A stretch of 15,600 nucleotides of DNA from an uncultured Ruminococcus sp. Lineage in GTDB: Bacteria > Bacillota > Clostridia > Oscillospirales > CAG-272. Made by a program: the position numbers and the translations under genes. The notes beneath the pieces are model-generated. The model made no database searches and was not told the DNA's origin. It saw only the letters and a program-made list of their open reading frames with translations. How positions within the stretch are numbered: position 1 is the stretch's first letter; each line of letters starts with the position of its first letter. Of this stretch, positions 1-7,246 are shown one piece after another. Location of the stretch: positions 1 through 15,600 of the forward strand of contig CADBTH010000131.1 in the NCBI GenBank assembly GCA_902797495.1, written 5' to 3'.

Positions 1-1
1 C

Positions 2-274
2 AAGAGCAAGCACTTCAAGATGGCTAAGCAGGCGGTAATGAAGAGCGGTAACTACGCTTACATCGGCCGCAAGCAGAAGAAGAGAGATTTCCGTTCCCTC
101 TGGATCACGAGAATCTCCGCAGGCTGCAAGGCAAACGACATGAACTACTCCAAATTCATGTGCGGACTCAAGAAGGCGGGCATCAACCTCAACAGAAAGA
201 TGCTCTCCGAGATCGCCATCTACGACAAGGAAGGCTTCGCAGCCCTCGTAGAAAAGGCAAAAGCAGCCCTTTAA
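2..274 (+). CDS. rplT: 50S ribosomal protein L20 (5'-partial)
   Basis: This is the C-terminal part of ribosomal protein L20, which binds 23S rRNA early in assembly of the large subunit. The reading frame is open to the left edge: codons 2-19 read KSKHFK before the methionine at 20, and the family continues through this point, so that methionine is internal. About 90 of the usual roughly 118 residues are visible. The segment KQAVMKSGNYAYIGRKQKK followed by RDFRSLWITRI is a hallmark of L20, and the C-terminal domain LNRKMLSEIAIYDKEGFAAL is complete. The stop is TAA at 272-274. In most bacteria this gene is last in infC-rpmI-rplT; the terminator right after it agrees with that. L20 represses its own operon in some bacteria, but the leader lies outside the window. 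Confidence 0.97.
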   Translation, partial: KSKHFKMAKQAVMKSGNYAYIGRKQKKRDFRSLWITRISAGCKANDMNYSKFMCGLKKAGINLNRKMLSEIAIYDKEGFAALVEKAKAAL

Positions 275-288
275 TTAATCAGAGCTCG

Positions 289-313
289 AAAACCCGGTTT
301 TTACCGGGTTTTT
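289..313 (+). terminator. Intrinsic terminator of the rplT operon
   Basis: A perfect 10-bp stem (AAAACCCGGT at 289-298 with ACCGGGTTTT at 303-312) closes a TTTT loop, and five T residues run from 309 to 313. It lies 14 bp after the rplT stop. Stem strength, tight loop and T-run are all typical of Rho-independent termination. It should separate the ribosomal protein operon from the methyltransferase gene that starts only 14 bp further on. The A-run on the left arm may give weak termination on the other strand too, but no minus-strand gene is seen. Confidence 0.93.
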
Positions 314-314
314 G

Positions 315-323
315 TGATATATT
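315..323 (+). promoter_or_regulatory. Possible extended -10 element before the SpoU methyltransferase gene
   Basis: TGA-TATATT at 315-323 matches an extended -10 (TGn followed by a TATAAT-like hexamer). It sits directly after the terminator and just upstream of the next gene. No good -35 is visible about 17 bp upstream, because that stretch is the terminator stem. A transcript from here would begin near 330, at or inside the annotated start codon. The stretch is AT-rich, so the match may be chance. Confidence 0.3.
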
Positions 324-326
324 AAT

Positions 327-1148
327 ATGAATAATAAAGGTTTCGAATATATTTCATCCCGACAGAACGAAAAGGTCAAATTTTTTTCAAAGCTCTCCGA
401 TCAGAAGTACCGCCGCGAAGCGGGGCTCTTCCTCGCGGAAGGGGTAAAGCTTGCGGACGAGGCGGTGCGCGCAGGGCGCGCCGAATATCTTCTGATATCG
501 GAAGATGCGCTCGAAACTCCCGCCGTAAAAGAGGTACTTGACAAATCGGGAGAAAGTGTTATAAAATATATACTCGCTGACGCGGCGTTCGATAAGGTGT
601 CGACGGAGCAGGCTCCTCAGGGTATCATCGCGGTTTGCCGCATACCCTCGGAAAGTGAGCCTGAGGCAGAAGACCTCCGTGGAGTACGCGTCATCGCGCT
701 CGACGGGATAAGAGACCCCGGTAACCTCGGGACGATACTGCGCACCGCGCTCGCTTTCGGCTACGGAGAGGTCGCACTTTACGACTGCGCCGACCTTTAC
801 GGTCCGAAGACCGTCAGAGCTTCGATGGGCGCGCTCTTCAGAATACGCGCCGACGTCTCATCCGACCTTCCTTCGTTTCTTTCGTCGCTTAAGGAGAGCG
901 GCAGACGAGTTCTCGGAGCGGCGCTCTGCGACGGAGCGAAAACGTTCGACGGTAATGATACCGATCCCTCGGACGTCGTCGTAATCGGCAACGAAGGACA
1001 CGGGATCAGTCCCGCCGTCCTCGACGCGTGCACCTCATTTATAAAAATACCGATGAGCTCTCACTCGGAATCGCTCAACGCCGCGGTTGCGGCGTCCGTG
1101 ATCATGTGGGAGTATTCAAAGACAGACGGGATAAATAATGAAAGATAA
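327..1148 (+). CDS. SpoU/TrmH-family RNA 2'-O-methyltransferase
   Basis: This is a probable SAM-dependent rRNA or tRNA ribose 2'-O-methyltransferase of the SPOUT (trefoil knot) superfamily, 273 residues. An N-terminal substrate-binding domain (about residues 1-100, with SSRQNEKVKFFSKL near the start) precedes the SpoU domain. All three SpoU motifs are present: DPGNLGTILRTA from D130 (N133 conserved), IGNEGHGIS (N222-E223-G224) and IPMSSHSESLNAAVAAS (E248-N251). It resembles the YsgA/RlmB group often found between rplT and pheST in Bacillota, but the target nucleotide cannot be told from sequence, so no symbol is given. The start is uncertain. ATG 327 has no Shine-Dalgarno sequence and lies 14 bp after the terminator; an ATT at 351 has AAAGG 10 bp upstream. 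The 3' end overlaps dprA by 11 bp. Confidence 0.9.
   Translation: MNNKGFEYISSRQNEKVKFFSKLSDQKYRREAGLFLAEGVKLADEAVRAGRAEYLLISEDALETPAVKEVLDKSGESVIKYILADAAFDKVSTEQAPQGIIAVCRIPSESEPEAEDLRGVRVIALDGIRDPGNLGTILRTALAFGYGEVALYDCADLYGPKTVRASMGALFRIRADVSSDLPSFLSSLKESGRRVLGAALCDGAKTFDGNDTDPSDVVVIGNEGHGISPAVLDACTSFIKIPMSSHSESLNAAVAASVIMWEYSKTDGINNER
538..565 (+). promoter_or_regulatory. Candidate internal sigma-A promoter in the SpoU methyltransferase gene
   Basis: A perfect -35 TTGACA (538-543), a 16-bp spacer and an extended -10 TGT-TATAAA (557-565) lie within codons about 71-80 of the methyltransferase gene. The surrounding codons (AAA, AGT, GTT, ATA, AAA, TAT, ATA) are more AT-rich than the flanking sequence. 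Transcription would start near 572. From there it could supply dprA, topA and downstream genes independently of the upstream promoter. Inferred from sequence only. Confidence 0.5.
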
Positions 1149-2556
1149 GAACAAGATATACTGGGTCTGGCTGTCTCTCGTCTGCCGTCCCGGAAGCAGG
1201 ACTGCGGTAAGGATTTTGAGACGGTTCGAAGACCCCGCGGAGCTTTTCAAAGCGAGTGCCAAAGAGATACTCGACAGCGGAGTACTCAGGGAGAGCGACC
1301 CCGCTTTTTCGGACGTCCTGCGGCACGACCTCACGGAGGCGGAAGACGTCGTCGGATGGTGCTCCGAAAACGGAGTCGATATCATCACTCCCGACTCGAA
1401 GAACTATCCATCAAATCTGTATTCGCTGCGCGACGCGCCGATAGTTCTTTACTGCGTCGGCGAGATGCCCGACTTCGACAAATACTGCTCGATAGCCATG
1501 GTAGGCTCAAGGGACATGAGCGATTACGGAAGAGTGAATTCCTTCAGATTCGGCTACGGCCTCGCTAAGGCGGGAGCGGTGGTAGTCAGCGGACTCGCGC
1601 TCGGAGTGGACGGAATGTCGATGGCTGCGGCGACCGCCGCGGGAGGAGTTACCGTAGGAGTCCTCGGCTCCGGTATCGACGTCGTGTATCCGAAGGAGCA
1701 CAGGCAGCTCTTCAAAGCCGTAGCGAAGACGGGAGCCGTCGTCACGGAGTACCCCCCGGGATCTCGTCCGCAGAGGTCGACTTTTCCGCAGAGGAACAGG
1801 ATCATCAGCGGTCTGTCTCAGGGAACTCTCGTCGTCGAAGCCGCCGCGGAGAGCGGGTCGCTCATAACCGCGCGGCACGCGATATATCAGGCGAGGGATC
1901 TTTTCTCGGTCCCGGGAGGAGTTGACAGAGTCAATTCCGCGGGAACGAACCACCTCATCAAAGAGGGCGCGTTTGCCGTGACCGACCCCGCGGATATCGT
2001 CGAGAGATATGAATTCATATATCCTCACACGCTCGACCTCTCAACGATGAGGCGCGCCTTCGACGGAGTGGACGTCGTCCGTTCTGCCGAAAAATGCGCC
2101 GCGATGTTCGAGGTCAGCAGCGAGGGCGACCGGAAGAACGTTTACGGAAAGCGCTCGTCCCTTACCCCGTCCGACGACTCTCCGATAGTCATGGCGGGCG
2201 ACGCGCCGTATGAGCCCGATCCGTTCGGGTCGGAAGCCGGTATCGGAACGAAGCCGGAGCCGCTTCCCGCGCCGAAAAAGAAGACCAAAAAAGAGAAGAA
2301 GTTTCCTGCATCTCCGACAGAGCCGAAGAGGGTGGATTTCGAACTTCTCAGCGAAACGGACGTCAGGGTGTACAACGCCATGACTCCCGATACGCCGGTG
2401 ATACCGGAAGAGCTCGTCCTCGACGGGCTTCGCATCTCCGACGTAATGTCGTCTCTCACCATGCTCGAGATCACGGGCGCGGTCGAGGCGGGCGCGGGCG
2501 GATATTTCATGAGATGCAGCGCCGACGACATACCGTTTCCCGAAAAGGGAGACTGA
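1138..2556 (+). CDS. dprA: DNA-processing protein DprA (long form)
   Basis: DprA (Smf) binds incoming single-stranded DNA in natural transformation and loads RecA on it; the gene is also widespread in species not known to be competent. The 472-residue product has a small N-terminal helical region (about 1-75) and a Rossmann-like core. Core motifs are IAMVGSRDMSDYGR, VVSGLALGVDGMSMAAA, VLGSGIDVVYPKEH, TFPQRNRIISGLSQ, VVEAAAESGSLITARHA and DLFSVPGG. A C-terminal winged helix begins near residue 397 (LLSETDVRVYNAM). It is clearly longer than the usual 360-380 residues because of a linker of about 90 residues (about 305-396), rich in Pro, Ser, Asp and Lys with a PKKKTKKEKK stretch. The start overlaps the preceding gene by 11 bp, with a weak GGGA at 1128-1131 as ribosome site. 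topA follows after 26 bp, the order common in Bacillota. Confidence 0.95.
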   Translation: MKDKNKIYWVWLSLVCRPGSRTAVRILRRFEDPAELFKASAKEILDSGVLRESDPAFSDVLRHDLTEAEDVVGWCSENGVDIITPDSKNYPSNLYSLRDAPIVLYCVGEMPDFDKYCSIAMVGSRDMSDYGRVNSFRFGYGLAKAGAVVVSGLALGVDGMSMAAATAAGGVTVGVLGSGIDVVYPKEHRQLFKAVAKTGAVVTEYPPGSRPQRSTFPQRNRIISGLSQGTLVVEAAAESGSLITARHAIYQARDLFSVPGGVDRVNSAGTNHLIKEGAFAVTDPADIVERYEFIYPHTLDLSTMRRAFDGVDVVRSAEKCAAMFEVSSEGDRKNVYGKRSSLTPSDDSPIVMAGDAPYEPDPFGSEAGIGTKPEPLPAPKKKTKKEKKFPASPTEPKRVDFELLSETDVRVYNAMTPDTPVIPEELVLDGLRISDVMSSLTMLEITGAVEAGAGGYFMRCSADDIPFPEKGD

Positions 2557-2564
2557 CAGAACAA

Positions 2565-2571
2565 GAAAGGA
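2565..2571 (+). promoter_or_regulatory. topA: Ribosome binding site that decides the topA start
   Basis: GAAAGGA at 2565-2571 lies 11 bp before ATG 2583. The frame is open further upstream to an ATG at 2514, but that would put the start inside dprA and add 23 residues with no counterpart in the family. The product read from 2583 begins MNLVIVESPTKS, the canonical TopA N-terminus. Confidence 0.75.
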
Positions 2572-2582
2572 TCAAACGTTTA

Positions 2583-4850
2583 ATGAATCTCGTAATAGTT
2601 GAGTCACCGACAAAATCGAATACGATCAAAAACTACCTCGGTTCGACTTATAAAGTCGTAGCTTCGAAGGGACATATCAGAGACCTTCCGAAGTCGACTC
2701 TCGGAATAGATATCGAAGACAATTTTTCAGCCCATTACATCAATATCAGAGGTAAGGGCGATCTTATAAGAGAACTTAAAAAGGAAGCGAAGCGCGCCGA
2801 CAAAGTGTTCCTCGCACCCGACCCGGACCGCGAGGGAGAGGCTATCTCATGGCATCTCGTCAACGCTCTCGAGATACCCCGCGAGAAGGTCAAAAGGATA
2901 ACCTTCAACGAGGTCACGAAGACGGCGGTAAAGGACGCGATAAAGCATCCGCGCGATATCGATATGGATCTCGTCAACGCGCAGCAGACGAGAAGGATAC
3001 TCGACCGCATCGTCGGTTACAAGCTGAGTCCGTTCCTCTGGAAGAACGTCAAGAGCGGTCTTTCGGCGGGGCGCGTTCAGTCTGTCGTCACGAGGATCAT
3101 CGTCGAGCGCGAGGAGGAGATCCGCGCGTTCGTGCCGAAGGAATTCTGGACCGTCGACGCACAGCTCGTCACGGATAAGAACAAAGAATTCACCGTTCAC
3201 TATTTCGGCGAAGTTCCCGGCTCGAAAAAGCGCGAGCTGACAAACGGCGGCGAGGCGGAAAACATAGTCCGCGATATAAAGGGCAGGGACTTCAAAGTTA
3301 CGGAGGTCAAAAAATCGACCAAGTACAGAACTCCCGCTCCGCCTTTTACGACCTCGACTCTTCAGCAGGAGGCGTCGAGAAAACTGAACTTCCAGACTGC
3401 GAAGACTATGAAGGTCGCGCAGGAACTGTACGAGGGCGTCAACCTCGGTCACCAGGACGGCGGAGTCCAGGGTCTTATAACTTACATGAGAACGGACTCG
3501 CTCCGCATCTCCGCGGAGGCTCAGGAGTCCGCTAAGAAGTATATCGTCGAGAAATACGGCGCCGAGTTCTATCCCGAGTCCACGAGAATATATAAGTCGA
3601 AAGCGAACGCTCAGGACGCTCACGAAGCGATCAGACCCTCGAACGTCGCGCTCGACCCCGCAAGGATCAGAAAGCAGCTCACTCAGGATCAGTACAGACT
3701 TTACAAACTCATATGGGACAGATTCCTCGCGAGCCAGATGCAGTCCGCTCAGATCGCGGCGGTGAACTGCGCCTTCGAGTGCGCGGGACACGTGTTCCAC
3801 GCTGCGGGTAACACGGTAAAGTTCCCCGGATTCCTCGCTCTCTACGAAGAATCGACGGACGAGCCGGAAAAGAAGGAAGAAAAGGATAAACTGCCTCCGA
3901 TCTCCGAGGGCGACTCTCTCCCCGCTAAGTCGGTGAACGCAGATCAGCATTTCACGGAGCCTCCGGCAAGATATACCGAAGCGTCTCTCGTCAAATTCCT
4001 CGAGGAAAAGGGTATCGGCAGACCGAGTACCTACAACACGATAATAACCATCGTCTTCGCGAGAGGATACGTCAGCCGCGAGGGCAAGAGCCTCGTTCCG
4101 ACGCCCCTCGGGGAGATCACGACGAAGCTGATGAAGAACGCCTTTCCCGACATCGTCGACTATCAGTACACGGCTCAGATGGAAGAGAAGCTCGACGACA
4201 TCGAGAGCGGAAAAGCGTCTCTCGAATCGACTCTCTCCGATTTCTACAACGGCTTCAGCCGCGAGCTCGAAAACGCCGAGAAGACGGTAAAACCGGGCGA
4301 GTACGAGCTCCCCGTGGAAGAAACCGACATCATATGCGAGAACTGCGGAGCGAAGATGGTGGTGAAGACGGGCAGATTCGGCAAATTCGCCGCTTGCCCC
4401 AACTACCCGAAATGCCGCAATACGAAGCAGCTCGGCGCCGCCGCAAAGCCGGTAAAAGCGACCGAAGAAAAAGAGAAGAGCGCGAAAGAGGAAAAACCGC
4501 TCGAGCTCGCTCCCTTCAAGTGCGACAAGTGCGGCGCGGACATGGTGCTCAGAAACGGCAGATTCGGCGCGTTCTACGCGTGCGTGAACTATCCGAAGTG
4601 CCGCAACACGAAGCCGAAGGTATCGACCTCCATCGAGGCCAAATGCCCGAAGTGCGGAGGCGACATCGTAGCGAAGCGCGGCAAGAACAGAAGCCAGTTC
4701 TACAGCTGCTCAAACTATCCCGAATGCGACTTCTCGTCGTGGGATTTCCCGATGAACGAAAAGTGCCCCGAATGCGGCGAGATGCTCTACAAGAAGAAGG
4801 GCAAGGACACCGTATTCTGCAAGGCGTGCAAATATCAGAGGGACAACTGA
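2583..4850 (+). CDS. topA: DNA topoisomerase I (type IA)
   Basis: This enzyme relaxes negatively supercoiled DNA by single-strand passage through a transient 5'-phosphotyrosine link. The 755-residue product starts with the Toprim domain: E7 in IVESPTKS and the metal-binding DPDREGE (D80-E86). The core has RRILDRIVGYKLSPFLW, the GLSAGRVQSV segment, and the catalytic tyrosine Y301 in ITYMRTDS; HEAIRPSN and EKGIGRPSTYNTI are further family signatures. The C-terminus carries four C4 zinc ribbons, starting near residues 584 (CENCG), 646 (CDKCG), 688 (CPKCGG) and 728 (CPECGE). The first two are near-copies of each other, separated by a Lys/Glu/Ala-rich linker. An acidic and lysine-rich insert lies near residues 425-450. 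trmFO begins one base after the stop codon. Confidence 0.98.
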   Translation: MNLVIVESPTKSNTIKNYLGSTYKVVASKGHIRDLPKSTLGIDIEDNFSAHYINIRGKGDLIRELKKEAKRADKVFLAPDPDREGEAISWHLVNALEIPREKVKRITFNEVTKTAVKDAIKHPRDIDMDLVNAQQTRRILDRIVGYKLSPFLWKNVKSGLSAGRVQSVVTRIIVEREEEIRAFVPKEFWTVDAQLVTDKNKEFTVHYFGEVPGSKKRELTNGGEAENIVRDIKGRDFKVTEVKKSTKYRTPAPPFTTSTLQQEASRKLNFQTAKTMKVAQELYEGVNLGHQDGGVQGLITYMRTDSLRISAEAQESAKKYIVEKYGAEFYPESTRIYKSKANAQDAHEAIRPSNVALDPARIRKQLTQDQYRLYKLIWDRFLASQMQSAQIAAVNCAFECAGHVFHAAGNTVKFPGFLALYEESTDEPEKKEEKDKLPPISEGDSLPAKSVNADQHFTEPPARYTEASLVKFLEEKGIGRPSTYNTIITIVFARGYVSREGKSLVPTPLGEITTKLMKNAFPDIVDYQYTAQMEEKLDDIESGKASLESTLSDFYNGFSRELENAEKTVKPGEYELPVEETDIICENCGAKMVVKTGRFGKFAACPNYPKCRNTKQLGAAAKPVKATEEKEKSAKEEKPLELAPFKCDKCGADMVLRNGRFGAFYACVNYPKCRNTKPKVSTSIEAKCPKCGGDIVAKRGKNRSQFYSCSNYPECDFSSWDFPMNEKCPECGEMLYKKKGKDTVFCKACKYQRDN

Positions 4851-4851
4851 T

Positions 4852-6201
4852 ATGACTGACCATATAAACGTGATCGGCGCGGGGCTTGCCGGATGCGAGG
4901 CGGCGTGGCAGGCGGCGCGGCGCGGAGTGAACGTAAGGCTCTACGAAATGAAGCCTGAAAAGATGACTCCCGCTCACCGCTACGACGGCTTCGCCGAGCT
5001 CGTCTGCTCCAATTCGCTGAGAAACAACGCCGTGGATTCGGCGATCGGCCTGCTCAAGGAAGAACTTCGCCGTCTCGGGTCACTCATAATGGAGAGTGCG
5101 GAGGAGACTAAGGTCTCAGCCGGCGGCGCGCTCGCCGTCGACCGCGTGGCTTTTTCCGACTATATAACGAAAAAGATCAGGAGCGAGCCGCGTATTGAAG
5201 TAATAGAGCGCGAGTGCGACCGCGTTCCGGACGGCGAGATAACGGTGATCGCGACCGGGCCGCTCACCTCCGACGTTATGGCGCGCTATATCGCCGATAT
5301 AACCGGCGACAACAGGCTCTCGTTCTTCGACGCCGCCGCTCCCATCGTCAGCTTCGACAGCATCGATATGTCGAAGGCGTTTTTCGCGTCCCGCTACGGC
5401 AAGGGCAGCGCCGACTATATCAACTGCCCGATGACGAAGGAGGAGTACGAAGCGTTTTACAGCGCGCTCGTCGGCGCCGAGTGCGCCGAGCTTCACGACT
5501 TCGAGGAGGGAGAAAAGCTCAAGATATTCGAGGGTTGTATGCCCGTGGAAGTCATGGCGCGCCGCGGCGAGGACACTCTCCGTTTCGGCCCTCTGAAGCC
5601 GGTCGGCATATCTCACCCGGAAAGCGGCGAGACTTACTACGCCGTAGTTCAGCTCAGGCGCGAGAACGAAGAGGGGACTATGTTCAACCTCGTCGGCTTT
5701 CAGACTCACCTGAAATTTCCCGAGCAGAGAAGAGTCTTCGGTATGATACCGGGACTTGAGAACGCCGAGTTTCTCAGATACGGCGTCATGCACAGAAACA
5801 CTTTTCTCAATTCACCCGAGCTGCTCGATTCCGATTACAGTCTGAGGGCGAACAAAAACGTATTCTTCGCAGGTCAGATGACCGGAGTCGAGGGGTATAT
5901 AGAATCGGCCGCGTCCGGCTACGTCGCAGGGGTTTCCGCATCTTTCAGGTCGCGCTCTCTTCCGTCTCCCGTGTTTCCCCGCGAGACGATGATCGGCGCG
6001 ATGGCGTCGTACGTTCAGAACGGCGGCGTGTCCGACTTCCAGCCGATGAACGCGAACTTCGGCATCATCCCGCCACCCGACGAAAAGATCCGCGGAGGCA
6101 AAAAAATGAGATACGCGTATTATTCGAAGCGAGCTCTCGGAGCGATAGACGAACTCGTATCCGGGGGTACTCTGAGGTCAGAAAATGAGGATAATAATTG
6201 A
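4852..6201 (+). CDS. trmFO: tRNA (uracil-54) methyltransferase, folate/FAD-dependent (TrmFO)
   Basis: TrmFO makes 5-methyluridine at position 54 of the tRNA T-loop, using methylenetetrahydrofolate as carbon donor and FADH2 as reductant. The 449-residue product opens with the FAD-binding motif INVIGAGLAGCEAAW. It continues with MKPEKMTPAH and the conserved ELVCSNSLRNN, whose C52 corresponds to the N-terminal active-site cysteine described in the Bacillus subtilis enzyme. The second conserved cysteine is in FEGCMPVEVMARRGEDTLRFGP. The C-terminal FAD-contact region FFAGQMTGVEGYIESAASG and NANFGIIPP complete the family. GAGGGA upstream, inside the end of topA, serves as ribosome site. The 3' end overlaps plsX by 17 bp. 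Its place after topA is the usual Bacillota order, but the hslVU-codY genes that often follow are replaced by plsX. Confidence 0.97.
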   Translation: MTDHINVIGAGLAGCEAAWQAARRGVNVRLYEMKPEKMTPAHRYDGFAELVCSNSLRNNAVDSAIGLLKEELRRLGSLIMESAEETKVSAGGALAVDRVAFSDYITKKIRSEPRIEVIERECDRVPDGEITVIATGPLTSDVMARYIADITGDNRLSFFDAAAPIVSFDSIDMSKAFFASRYGKGSADYINCPMTKEEYEAFYSALVGAECAELHDFEEGEKLKIFEGCMPVEVMARRGEDTLRFGPLKPVGISHPESGETYYAVVQLRRENEEGTMFNLVGFQTHLKFPEQRRVFGMIPGLENAEFLRYGVMHRNTFLNSPELLDSDYSLRANKNVFFAGQMTGVEGYIESAASGYVAGVSASFRSRSLPSPVFPRETMIGAMASYVQNGGVSDFQPMNANFGIIPPPDEKIRGGKKMRYAYYSKRALGAIDELVSGGTLRSENEDNN

Positions 6202-7246
6202 CGCGATGAGCGGCGACAATGCGCCGCTCGAAACGGTAAAAGGAGCCGCCGAGGCGGCGACCGTGTTTCCGGACGTCGACATCGTTCTTACCGGAAACAG
6301 AAAGATCATCGAGCGCGTTGCGGCTCAGGAGGGCATATCGCTCTCAAGGATCGGTATCATCGAAGCCGCGAGCGTTATAACCATGCGCGACGAGCCGAAC
6401 TGCGTCGTAAAGGGAAAAAAGGATTCTTCCATGGCGGTGGGGCTTCTCGAACTCAAAGAGAACGCCGACGCGTTCGTTTCCTGCGGAAACACCGGCGCGC
6501 TCCAGGTCGGTTCGACCCTTCTTATCAGAGCGATAAAAGGGATCAGAAGACCGTGCCTCGCCTCGATATTGCCGTTCCCCGATCCCGTCATGCTTGTGGA
6601 CTGCGGAGCGAACGTCAACGTCGTTCCGGACTACCTCGTGACGTGGGCGGAAATGGCGACGATCTATATGAAGAAGTTGTTCGGCATGAAGAACCCGACG
6701 GTCGGTCTGCTCAACAACGGAGCGGAAGAGCACAAGGGTACCGAGATCGAGATCGAAACTTACAAAAAGCTGACCGAGGAGAGTGCGATCAACTTCGTAG
6801 GGAACGTCGAAGCGTGCGATATCCCGTTCGCGCCGTGCGACATTCTCGTCACGGACGGCTTCACGGGAAACATAGTTCTCAAGTACAGCGAGGGCTTCGG
6901 AAAATTCTTCTTCAAGACCCTCAAGGGAATGTATTCTCAGAACAACCGCTCGCGTCTCAGCTTCCTCGCGATGAAGGGGCAGATCATGGATCTGAAGCGT
7001 CAGTTCGACGCGTCGGAATACGGCGGCGCGCCGCTGCTCGGCCTTTCAAAGCCCGTCATCAAGGCGCACGGAAGCTCCGATGCGAAAGCGATAAGAAACG
7101 CCGTCAAGCAGGCGATCAACTACTCCAAGACCGGAGTCAACGACGAGATCGCGAAAATGACCGCGAGACGCGCGGCGGAAAAGGCGGCGAGAAAAGCCGC
7201 GCAGGAAAAAGGCGACATTAACGACAAAGAGGCGGAAAATGAGTAA
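6185..7246 (+). CDS. plsX: Phosphate acyltransferase PlsX
   Basis: PlsX converts acyl-ACP and phosphate into acyl-phosphate, the acyl donor for PlsY in the first step of phosphatidic acid synthesis. It is a peripheral membrane enzyme. The 353-residue product has the family landmarks: N-terminal IIIDAMSGDNAP, KKDSSMAVGLLELK, SCGNTGALQVG (C100, N102), VDCGANVNVVPDYLV, LLNNGAEEHKGTE and DILVTDGFTGNIVLK. The last 25-30 residues form an Ala/Lys/Arg-rich then acidic tail (from about residue 327), which is not part of the catalytic fold and could help membrane or partner contact; that role is inference. The start is ATG 6185 with GAGG at 6174-6177, inside trmFO. It overlaps rnc by 8 bp. The fabD-fabG-acpP genes that commonly sit between plsX and rnc are absent. 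Confidence 0.97.
   Translation: MRIIIDAMSGDNAPLETVKGAAEAATVFPDVDIVLTGNRKIIERVAAQEGISLSRIGIIEAASVITMRDEPNCVVKGKKDSSMAVGLLELKENADAFVSCGNTGALQVGSTLLIRAIKGIRRPCLASILPFPDPVMLVDCGANVNVVPDYLVTWAEMATIYMKKLFGMKNPTVGLLNNGAEEHKGTEIEIETYKKLTEESAINFVGNVEACDIPFAPCDILVTDGFTGNIVLKYSEGFGKFFFKTLKGMYSQNNRSRLSFLAMKGQIMDLKRQFDASEYGGAPLLGLSKPVIKAHGSSDAKAIRNAVKQAINYSKTGVNDEIAKMTARRAAEKAARKAAQEKGDINDKEAENE

Noticed and set aside
20..274. Methionine at 20 as the start of a complete small protein
   Set aside because: The frame continues upstream to the window edge with L20-like residues, so it is an internal methionine of a truncated rplT.
2514..2582. Upstream extension of topA by 23 codons from ATG 2514
   Set aside because: It lies inside dprA, has no family counterpart, and a good ribosome site precedes ATG 2583, where the canonical MNLVIVESPTKS begins.
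2847..3950. Minus-strand open frame of 367 codons opposite topA
   Set aside because: It lies wholly within the conserved catalytic core of TopA and has low-complexity Arg/Leu/Val composition, so it is a shadow frame.
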